6,078 bases of DNA from Candidatus Borrarchaeota archaeon (GTDB lineage: Archaea > Asgardarchaeota > Sifarchaeia > Borrarchaeales > Borrarchaeaceae), in NCBI GenBank assembly GCA_016840645.1, contig JAEORY010000259.1:1-6078 (forward strand), written 5' to 3'. Each line of letters opens with the position of its first letter. Position 1 is the stretch's first letter. A program made the translations under genes and the position numbers. Below, piece after piece: positions 1 through 4,035 of the stretch. The notes below the pieces were generated by a model. It had not been told where the DNA came from. It did no database searches and saw only the letters and a list, made by a program, of their open reading frames with translations.

Positions 1-1
1 C

Positions 2-304
2 TTTGGTTGGGTACACGAAGACGATTTGCCTGAGATGGCAGCTGTCGAAGATTTCCTTAAAGGAATCTATGAGTCACTCTATGTCACCGGCAACGTTGAC
101 AAGTTGGAAGGTTGCTTGGAAGAGCTATTCCATCAGTTTGACATGAAGTTTGAGCTTGGAAAAGTTCAGATTGAGAAGAAGAAGCAAAGAGATCTTATGC
201 AATGGTACCTAGGGTATCAGCGCGCTACGATGGATCAAATGAACCACACTGAACGCACTGTTCAGGATTATGAACCCTACATGAAGGAGTTGAACCATGG
301 CTAA
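2..304 (+). CDS. Hypothetical phage protein, 5' end outside window
   Basis: The frame is open from the window edge through residues FGWVHEDDLPEM, so the gene almost certainly starts upstream; the TTG at 26 and ATG at 35 have no Shine-Dalgarno site and are unlikely starts. About 100 residues are visible. They are acidic in the first half (EDDLPEM, LEGCLEELF) and basic-helical afterwards (KVQIEKKKQRDLMQWYLGYQRA), with no membrane segment or recognisable catalytic motif. The 3' end overlaps the annealing-protein gene by 8 bases, and the ribosome binding site of that gene lies inside this one, so the two are probably translationally coupled. Position directly before a recombination pair suggests a DNA-metabolism or recombination accessory role, but that is inference from context only. 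I do not recognise the family. Confidence 0.75.
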   Translation, partial: FGWVHEDDLPEMAAVEDFLKGIYESLYVTGNVDKLEGCLEELFHQFDMKFELGKVQIEKKKQRDLMQWYLGYQRATMDQMNHTERTVQDYEPYMKELNHG

Positions 305-1142
305 CGAAGTCACTGTAAAAGAAGATACTCAGCTTATGATGGCTGAGATCAAAAACACACAAGAGATGTGCCGCATGCTTATGCAGGCGCCTCACTACAA
401 ACGCATGGGTGCCGAGGGTATCTATGCAGTCGTCGAGAAGGCTAAATCTATCGGGGTTTCCCCATTAGAGGCTTTGAATGGCGGAATGTACTACGTGCAA
501 GGAAAAGTCGAGCTGACCTCAGCGATGATGAACCACCTGATCCGTGCGAATGGTCATTCCATCACCAAAGACAAGCGTTCCGATGAGACAATTTGCATCC
601 TACATGGTAAGCGCAAAGACAACGGCGATACCTGGGTAGAGAGCTTTTCCATTCAAGATGCAAAGCAAGCTGGAATCTACCGCAATCAGTGGTTGAAGTA
701 TCCAAAAGATATGCTGTTTGCTCGTGCGTTGAGTCGCCTTGCAAGACAGCTTTTTCCTGACATCATCAAAGGGTGTTACGTTCAGGGTGAGATCAGTGAT
801 GCTCCACCTTTGAATACACCAATTGAACCAATTGATGCACACAAAGACGATTGTGTATCACCTGATGTACAAAACGATGATTGTGTCTCAGAAACGGTGA
901 CAATTGAGACACAAACCCCCAATTCGATAACTGAAGAGGAATTTAACGACCTCGAAGCATGGCTTGGTGATAACCATACCTTGCGCCAGAATATCGCTAC
1001 CTTCCTAAAGAAGAAGTGGAACGTCGATGACTTCCGTAAGATGCCACGTGAAATCTATGTTCACGCCATCAATCGGGCTAAGCAACAGCACATGGAAGCT
1101 GAGCAAGTTTACGGCGAACAACTTCAAGCGATGGGAGGTTAA
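297..1142 (+). CDS. RecT-like phage single-strand annealing protein (recombinase)
   Basis: Predicted to coat single-stranded DNA and anneal complementary strands in phage recombination or replication. The 281-residue protein has the conserved core of a RecT-like family at residues about 40-168: AVVEKAKSIGVSPLEALNGG, then YYVQGKVELTSAMMNHLIRANGH, then a beta-rich stretch with FSIQDAKQAGIY, and the signature YPKDMLFARALSRLARQLFPDIIKG followed by Y-x2-GEI. These recall the 'YPrDML-ARAiSRaaR-fPDvi-GvYtpEE' block of phage recombinases annotated RecT. An acidic linker (about 170-210) contains two copies of DDCVS (184-188, 194-198). The C-terminal part (211-281) is a helical domain of unknown role. 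The start is fixed by AAGGAG seven bases upstream. The partner nuclease starts two bases after the stop. Assignment rests on recalled motifs, not an alignment. Confidence 0.85.
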   Translation: MANEVTVKEDTQLMMAEIKNTQEMCRMLMQAPHYKRMGAEGIYAVVEKAKSIGVSPLEALNGGMYYVQGKVELTSAMMNHLIRANGHSITKDKRSDETICILHGKRKDNGDTWVESFSIQDAKQAGIYRNQWLKYPKDMLFARALSRLARQLFPDIIKGCYVQGEISDAPPLNTPIEPIDAHKDDCVSPDVQNDDCVSETVTIETQTPNSITEEEFNDLEAWLGDNHTLRQNIATFLKKKWNVDDFRKMPREIYVHAINRAKQQHMEAEQVYGEQLQAMGG

Positions 1143-1144
1143 CG

Positions 1145-1990
1145 ATGATGATTCAGCAAAACACGCCTGAGTGGCTAGAAATGAGAAAATCTAAGGTGGG
1201 TGCATCCGATGCACCTATTATCATGGGCGATAGCCCCTGGAAAACAGCGTTCCAACTGTGGGAAGAAAAGCTGGGACTCCGCCAACCCCCACAAATGAAT
1301 GCAGCAATGCAGCGCGGACATGAACTCGAGCCGATAGCGAGACAAGCTTACAACGACTATACCGGCAATGCGGCCGAGGCAGAAGTCGTGTTCCATCCAG
1401 AACGAAAATGGATGATGGCTTCTCTCGACGGTATTTCACTTGATCGCTCCATTGTGTTAGAGATTAAATGCCCTGGTCAAAAGGACCATGATGAGGCTAA
1501 AGCTGGACGTATTCCAAAGAAATATTACGCCCAGTTACAACATCAGCTTGCCACAATTGGTGTAAATCTGCTACACTATTTTTCGTACAAGGATGGAGAC
1601 TACTCTCTCATTGAAGTAGAGCGCGATGAGAAGTACATCCAGAAGCTTTACACAAAAGAAGGCGACTTTTGGAAGAAGCTTCAGAACTTTGATGCGCCGG
1701 CGTTATCCGATAGAGATTACGTCGAAAGGAACGATAATACGTGGCTAAGTACTGCACAGGAATGGGCGTCTGTCAGTGCACAGCTTGCGGATTTGAAGGC
1801 CAAGGAAAAGGCATGTCGTGAACAACTGATCGATCTAGCTGGTAACCGTAATTGTCAAGGAGCGGGCATTAAGGTTCAGAAGGTCGTAAGGAAGGGAACG
1901 GTAGACTATAAGGCTGTGCCGGAGTTGTCTGGTGTAGACCTTGAAAAATACAGGAAGTCTCCCGTTGAGGCGTGGAGGTTATCATGTTAG
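1145..1990 (+). CDS. YqaJ-family viral recombinase exonuclease (lambda-exonuclease-like)
   Basis: Predicted 5'-3' double-strand DNA exonuclease that makes the single-stranded tails used by the annealing protein encoded just upstream. The 281-residue protein shows the PD-(D/E)XK layout of YqaJ proteins: N-terminal TPEWLEMRKSKVGASDAP (7-24), the RGHELEPIARQAY helix (57-69, with E62 the usual acidic residue), SLDG (D95), then LEIKCP (E106, K108) as catalytic metal-binding and lysine residues, and a Q-rich helix KKYYAQLQHQL (125-135). All key residues are present. The C-terminal ~90 residues form a charged helical region, common in phage members. GGAGG lies six bases before the first of two adjacent ATGs; the second (1148) is equally possible. 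The 3' end overlaps a 29-codon gene by 7 bases. Confidence 0.93.
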   Translation: MMIQQNTPEWLEMRKSKVGASDAPIIMGDSPWKTAFQLWEEKLGLRQPPQMNAAMQRGHELEPIARQAYNDYTGNAAEAEVVFHPERKWMMASLDGISLDRSIVLEIKCPGQKDHDEAKAGRIPKKYYAQLQHQLATIGVNLLHYFSYKDGDYSLIEVERDEKYIQKLYTKEGDFWKKLQNFDAPALSDRDYVERNDNTWLSTAQEWASVSAQLADLKAKEKACREQLIDLAGNRNCQGAGIKVQKVVRKGTVDYKAVPELSGVDLEKYRKSPVEAWRLSC

Positions 1991-2073
1991 GTATATTGTT
2001 TTGGGGCGTAGGCGTTATCGGTATCTTGGCGGGAATCGAGAAGCTGAAAACCTATATTAATAAAAGGACGTAA
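1984..2073 (+). CDS. 29-residue single-span membrane peptide
   Basis: A very short gene. The peptide begins MLGILFWGVGVIGILAGIEK and ends in a basic tail (KLKTYINKRT). Residues 2-18 are a glycine-rich hydrophobic segment able to span a membrane, with the positive tail predicted cytoplasmic. Support for being real: GGAGG ends five bases before the ATG, the start overlaps the nuclease stop, and the stop overlaps the next ATG (TAATG), so it fits exactly into the operon with no spare bases. Its function is unknown. Small membrane peptides in phage early regions can alter host envelope functions, but nothing here identifies a target. Confidence 0.7.
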   Translation: MLGILFWGVGVIGILAGIEKLKTYINKRT

Positions 2074-2312
2074 TGGCAGAGCAATTATCCTTTTTGGCTG
2101 AGTCTCAAGGAACGGAGACTCAGTTTGAGAAAGAGCTGAAGGAGACAAAGGAACAGTTAGACAATGTTCGCAAGGGATTATTCAAGCGATATGCTGAATT
2201 ATTGAAAGAATTTAAACATATGAAAGAGGATATGTCTAAAATTCGCGAATTTGTCGACATGAAGGAGCTATGTGACGATGCTATCGACATACGAAAAGTC
2301 GCGGCTGGTTAA
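2073..2312 (+). CDS. Small coiled-coil protein, unknown function
   Basis: A 79-residue, highly charged protein. Residues about 17-65 form a predicted continuous amphipathic helix or coiled coil (FEKELKETKEQLDNVRKGLF, then LLKEFKHMKEDMSKIREFV). There is no signal peptide, membrane segment or cysteine cluster. The start shares bases with the preceding stop (TAATG) and has AAAGGA just upstream. The 3' end overlaps the next gene by about 35 bases, and a strong AAGGAG inside this gene serves that next gene. The composition suggests an oligomerising or adaptor protein. I do not recognise a family. Confidence 0.75.
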   Translation: MAEQLSFLAESQGTETQFEKELKETKEQLDNVRKGLFKRYAELLKEFKHMKEDMSKIREFVDMKELCDDAIDIRKVAAG

Positions 2313-2463
2313 TACTGATAGCCCGATTTCCGTAAGTTTCTTTCAGCGTAAATATAGGCTGCAACATGCGGTAGCAAAGAAGCTATATGATGAGATCAGA
2401 CGGTTACGATCCGAACTGGCACTATCTAAAGAGACTACAGAGGTGGTACAACAAGAAGTGTGA
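2278..2463 (+). CDS. Small FtsK-gamma-like winged-helix DNA-binding protein
   Basis: A protein of about 61 residues starting MLSTYEKSRLV. The segment SPISVSFFQRKYRLQHAVAK followed by KLYDEI closely resembles the FtsK gamma domain, the winged helix at the C terminus of FtsK/SpoIIIE translocases that reads KOPS-type motifs (typical form SIS-x2-QRxFRIGYNRAAR-x2-E). The QRK-Y/F-R-L core is kept; the recognition-helix NRAAR is replaced by H-A-V-A-K-K, so sequence preference may differ. No motor domain is present. The C-terminal 25 residues are charged helix. The ATG at 2278 sits 10 bases after AAGGAG; a GTG at 2272, four bases after it, is an alternative adding two residues. It overlaps both neighbours. 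Likely a small DNA-binding regulator or a mimic of host FtsK gamma; the homology is by recalled motif only. Confidence 0.7.
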   Translation: MLSTYEKSRLVNTDSPISVSFFQRKYRLQHAVAKKLYDEIRRLRSELALSKETTEVVQQEV

Positions 2464-2608
2464 GGACGAAGAGGAGTGGAAACTCTTTTGTGATTCCCTT
2501 CAGTATGATGAAAAAACGAGTACGTATATAATAATATTCAAAGGCGTTGATGAAGATTGTCTTCATATTGAAGAGTTCCTTAACCAAAGACCTATGGAGG
2601 ATGAATGA
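2387..2608 (+). CDS. Small acidic hypothetical protein with a long upstream overlap
   Basis: A 73-residue acidic protein, MMRSDGYDPNWHYLKRL followed by QRWYNKKCEDEEEWKLFC and a beta-type segment TSTYIIIFKGVDEDCLHIEE. No known motif is recognised. It starts within the preceding gene in a +1 relation and overlaps it by 77 bases. There is no ATG, GTG or TTG further downstream in the first 36 codons, so the start must be one of the two tandem ATGs (2387, 2390), preceded only by a weak AAAGAAG, or translation enters by frameshifting. The end overlaps the next gene in an ATGA junction and carries a GGAGG site for it. The even operon packing and absence of stops support a real gene, but the start is less certain than its neighbours. 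Confidence 0.6.
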   Translation: MMRSDGYDPNWHYLKRLQRWYNKKCEDEEEWKLFCDSLQYDEKTSTYIIIFKGVDEDCLHIEEFLNQRPMEDE

Positions 2609-2823
2609 TGGACTGGGCAACACTTTTAAGCATTATAGCCGGTTACTTCAGTATTATCCTGTCAGTAGCTGGTCTTAATTATGCGCTTTTTTCTTGGCTG
2701 AGATCTGATATGAAATCTTTTGAGAATGAAATCAGAGGATGGAAAGATGATATCAATATGGAAATAAAAGACTTTCATGGACGATTGTGTTCGCTTGAGG
2801 AAAGGAGAAAGACCGATCCCTGA
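2605..2823 (+). CDS. Membrane-anchored coiled-coil protein, unknown function
   Basis: A 72-residue protein with an N-terminal membrane segment (about residues 6-30, LLSIIAGYFSIILSVAGLNY) and a soluble helical tail (33-72) rich in charge, with MEIKDFHGRLCSLEERRK at the end. The layout, one span followed by a coiled coil, would place the tail in the cytoplasm or periplasm depending on topology. Two tandem ATGs (2605, 2608) are possible; GGAGG at 2596-2600 spaces better for the second. The stop overlaps the next start (TGATG). I do not recognise a characterised family. It is not a convincing holin because it has only one span and lies in a recombination operon rather than a lysis cassette. Confidence 0.72.
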   Translation: MMDWATLLSIIAGYFSIILSVAGLNYALFSWLRSDMKSFENEIRGWKDDINMEIKDFHGRLCSLEERRKTDP

Positions 2824-3053
2824 TGGAAGACTATGAGGCCATAGAATTAATCGAAGCATACGCAGCAGAACACCCCTCATTCGACACCGAGTTCATCGAC
2901 AGTGTTTCTGAAGCCTATGACCAGTATGGATCACTGACGGACGGTCAGTTTGAAGCGTGCGAGCGTATTATCGCGCGCTTTCGCATGGGACAATGGGAAA
3001 AAGATAAGGCTAACGTCTCTAAACCAGGTGATGAACCCTGGATAAAGAATTAA
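2823..3053 (+). CDS. Small acidic phage protein, unknown function
   Basis: A 76-residue acidic protein. The core, residues about 5-55, is helical with EAYAAEHPSFDTEFIDSV, EAYDQYGSLTDGQ and FEACERIIARFRM. This pattern (HPxFD, then YGSLT-x2-Q, then a helix ending RF) is one I associate with short conserved regions of phage early proteins of unknown function, but I cannot name a family. There is no membrane segment. The start overlaps the previous stop (TGATG) and the nearest GGAG is about 15 bases away, so translation is probably coupled. The next gene begins three bases after the stop. Confidence 0.7.
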   Translation: MEDYEAIELIEAYAAEHPSFDTEFIDSVSEAYDQYGSLTDGQFEACERIIARFRMGQWEKDKANVSKPGDEPWIKN

Positions 3054-3056
3054 ATT

Positions 3057-3305
3057 ATGGAATGGATAGAAATTCAAAAGAGAAAGCCACCTCAGGATAC
3101 TTATGTATTAGTCTGTAAGTGGGATCATCGAGATAATGTTAAGATGTACAACACTCAGATTGCATCACGTATTGGGGATGACTGGTTCGATGATAAGGAT
3201 GGAGACAAGATTGATCCGAAGTATGGATACGTTACCCATTTGATGCCACTTCCGGATGAACCATCACGCGAGCCGTCGGCTGTTTTACAATTTATAAATA
3301 GTTGA
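3057..3305 (+). CDS. DUF551 domain protein
   Basis: An 82-residue protein with the ends typical of DUF551: N-terminal MEWIEIQKRKPPQDTYVLVC (tryptophan, then proline-rich turn, then a hydrophobic strand) and C-terminal YVTHLMPLPDEP, matching the family's VTHWMPLPxPP signature. A variable middle (DWFDDKDGDK) lies between. DUF551 proteins are common small phage and prophage proteins in early regions; their biochemical function is not established. There is almost no Shine-Dalgarno site (AAAGAATTAAATT before the ATG), so translation likely depends on reinitiation from the gene three bases upstream. It is the last gene of the plus-strand operon and faces an opposing gene 58 bases away. The last ~12 residues extend beyond the domain. 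Confidence 0.85.
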   Translation: MEWIEIQKRKPPQDTYVLVCKWDHRDNVKMYNTQIASRIGDDWFDDKDGDKIDPKYGYVTHLMPLPDEPSREPSAVLQFINS

Positions 3306-3342
3306 AGGTTATTTTGTCTTAAATGGTCTGATAATATAGCTT

Positions 3343-3428
3343 ATGTTGCATTAATTAATTAGTTTACAATAAAACACAACATTTAGTTTGATTTCCATCA
3401 TGTTTATTTTGTTCTTTTAATGCAACAT
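3343..3428. repeat. Widely spaced 12-bp inverted repeat
   Basis: ATGTTGCATTAA at 3343-3354 is repeated exactly in reverse complement at 3417-3428, with 62 bases between. One arm is in the convergent intergenic gap and the other inside the cysteine-rich gene. It could fold at the 3' end of the minus-strand transcript, but no T-run follows, so it is not a standard terminator. In AT-rich DNA a chance match is possible. Confidence 0.4.
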
Positions 3429-3567
3429 TTGCGACCTTATCCGCGCTTTTGATCACCTCGTCATCCGACTCTTTTTCTACAGAACAGCAAGAACTCTTAC
3501 ATTTCCTAGGACACCACTGAAAGCAGTTGCTTTCACATTTGACTGTAACTCCGACCGATGGCTCCAT
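3364..3567 (-). CDS. Cysteine-rich small protein with C-terminal CVLL (CaaX-like)
   Basis: A 67-residue protein with eight cysteines. Six lie in residues 11-28 in a strict C-x3-C rhythm (C11, C15, C19, C23, C27, plus C28), which would put them along one helix face or make a metal or disulphide cluster. The middle is charged helix (EKESDDEVIKSADKVANVAL) and the end is KCCVLL. CVLL fits the eukaryotic CaaX box read by geranylgeranyltransferase I, where a final leucine is preferred. The start is supported by AGAGG five bases upstream and by TAATG overlap with the 49-codon gene before it. It is the last gene of a short minus-strand unit and converges on the DUF551 gene. There is no signal peptide. 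I recognise no family; a role in the bacterial or eukaryotic cell is inference. Confidence 0.6.
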   Translation of the reverse strand: MEPSVGVTVKCESNCFQWCPRKCKSSCCSVEKESDDEVIKSADKVANVALKEQNKHDGNQTKCCVLL

Positions 3568-3716
3568 TAGAACCTCTGGGTATATTCGATCGCTACTACG
3601 GGAGCTACTACGGGAGCTACCTTGTGGTTTCTAGGGTCTTGACCGGCATAGACGTGCCAATTGTCATTGACGTCCCCTTTTCCAAATAGAAGCAATGCAA
3701 TGATGAATTCAAACAT
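3567..3716 (-). CDS. 49-residue peptide with VAPV repeats
   Basis: A short gene encoding MFEFIIALLLFGKGDVNDNW, then HVYAGQDPRNHKVAPVVAPV and a tail VAIEYTQRF. Residues 2-12 are strongly hydrophobic, but the segment is short for a full membrane span, so membrane association is only possible. The VAPV repeat comes from a 12-bp tandem repeat in the DNA, which keeps frame. The stop overlaps the start of the cysteine-rich gene (TAATG) and contains that gene's ribosome binding site, arguing for a coupled pair. There is no Shine-Dalgarno site before the ATG; a possible promoter would start transcription at or next to the A of the ATG. I recognise no family. The gene may be real, given the coupling and the in-frame repeat. 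Confidence 0.55.
   Translation of the reverse strand: MFEFIIALLLFGKGDVNDNWHVYAGQDPRNHKVAPVVAPVVAIEYTQRF
3592..3620. repeat. 12-bp tandem repeat, 2.4 copies
   Basis: GCTACTACGGGA occurs at 3592-3603 and 3604-3615, then GCTAC at 3616-3620, without mismatches. On the minus strand it is read as repeated Val-Ala-Pro-Val codons in the 49-residue gene. Twelve is a multiple of three, so gain or loss of a copy by strand slippage would keep the frame. Confidence 0.9.
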
Positions 3717-3722
3717 ATTTTA

Positions 3723-3751
3723 TATGTAAGATTTTCTTACATTGCCTGCAA
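3723..3751 (-). promoter_or_regulatory. Possible promoter for the two-gene minus-strand unit
   Basis: On the minus strand TTGCAG (3751-3746) and TACATA (3728-3723) are separated by 17 bases, matching the spacing of a sigma-70-type promoter with three to four consensus bases in each box. The expected start point falls at about 3716, the A of the ATG of the 49-codon gene, which lacks a ribosome binding site. This suggests a leaderless transcript. A perfect inverted repeat covers the spacer and part of the -10 box. The prediction is by eye only. Confidence 0.35.
3724..3742. promoter_or_regulatory. Perfect 8-bp inverted repeat, possible operator
   Basis: ATGTAAGA (3724-3731), spacer TTT, TCTTACAT (3735-3742): every base of both arms matches. 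It sits eight bases upstream of the 49-codon gene and overlaps its possible -10 box. The size fits binding by a dimeric repressor. No T-run follows on either strand within the usual distance, so a terminator is less likely. The protein that would bind it is not apparent in this window. Confidence 0.5.
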
Positions 3752-3753
3752 GG

Positions 3754-3780
3754 AAAAAGGAGAGAACCGAAGTCCTCTCC
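3754..3780 (-). terminator. Strong rho-independent terminator of the tail-fibre cassette
   Basis: Read on the minus strand: GGAGAGGAC, loop TTCG, then GTTCTCTCC and TTTTT. The stem has nine pairs, one of them G-U, capped by the very stable UUCG tetraloop, and the T-tract follows at once. It lies 46 bases after the stop of the lipoprotein gene and thus closes the minus-strand cassette. The plus-strand copy of the hairpin lacks a T-tract. Confidence 0.88.
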
Positions 3781-3796
3781 CAACTAACCTAAACAA

Positions 3797-3829
3797 AAGG
3801 AGGAGTCCATGAAAAACAACTGGATTTAG
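3797..3829 (+). other. Strong ribosome binding site with a 6-codon minigene
   Basis: AAAGGAGG ends at 3803, five bases before an ATG at 3809. The reading frame is MKNNWI then TAG (3827-3829). The Shine-Dalgarno match is the strongest in the window, yet the frame closes after six codons. It lies in the 3' flank of the opposing lipoprotein gene, between that gene's end and its terminator. It may be a minigene, a leader peptide, the remaining 5' end of a gene cut off by phage mosaic recombination, or chance purine-rich sequence. No plus-strand promoter was identified for it. Confidence 0.3.
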
Positions 3830-4035
3830 CTTTCCTCTGAATCCGGCGATAGGTCGATGTTCAACCCTGTATGATCTTCAATTTTGTTCTCGATTGCTTC
3901 TTCTATTATATTATCATCACGCAATCCGAGCTTCTGATTGAGATAGCTACAGCCACCTACCAATCCCCCCATCAGGATCATTGCTATACATAATCTCATA
4001 ACATACTTCCTATATTTTATGAAAAATTCTTTCAT
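3826..4035 (-). CDS. Small phage lipoprotein with conserved acidic C-terminal tail
   Basis: A 69-residue protein with a basic N-terminus, a hydrophobic segment (15-28) and a lipobox VGGC (26-29) giving a lipid-modified cysteine at 29. The mature part, SYLNQKLGLRDDNIIEEAIE then NKIEDHTGLNIDLSPDSEES, resembles short phage membrane proteins with a 'GL-DDN-IEE-E-I---TG--IDL-P-S' tail that I recall as widespread but uncharacterised. The first ATG overlaps the tail-fibre stop (TAATG). A second in-frame ATG at 3999 has a better-spaced AGGAAG six bases upstream and would give a 57-residue protein with a 16-residue signal peptide, so either start may be used. Possible roles include a spanin subunit or superinfection exclusion; neither is shown. 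An intrinsic terminator follows. Confidence 0.75.
   Translation of the reverse strand: MKEFFIKYRKYVMRLCIAMILMGGLVGGCSYLNQKLGLRDDNIIEEAIENKIEDHTGLNIDLSPDSEES

Noticed and set aside
562..1439. Minus-strand frames opposite the annealing-protein and exonuclease genes
   Set aside because: They are antisense to two well-supported genes, have no ribosome binding sites, and encode no recognisable motif.
2605..2823. Holin assignment for the one-span membrane protein
   Set aside because: There is no endolysin or spanin beside it, it has a long coiled-coil tail, and it lies in a recombination operon.
2435..2880. Minus-strand frames opposite the small-gene cluster (2435-2623, 2662-2880)
   Set aside because: The plus-strand frames have Shine-Dalgarno sites and interlocking stop/start overlaps; the antisense frames have neither.
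3302..3340. Possible plus-strand promoter after the DUF551 gene (TTGAAG, then GATAAT)
   Set aside because: The boxes are 22 bases apart, too far for a sigma-70 promoter, and no plus-strand gene follows.
3592..3620. Short tandem repeat as a CRISPR fragment or iteron origin
   Set aside because: There are only 2.4 contiguous copies of 12 bases with no spacers, and they lie in a reading frame as Val-Ala-Pro-Val codons.
3364..3634. N-terminal extension of the cysteine-rich protein through the repeat, giving an SSR-rich leader
   Set aside because: The frame is open upstream of the ATG at 3567 as far as a TAG near 3634, but contains no ATG, GTG or TTG start there, and the overlapping 49-codon frame explains the repeat better.
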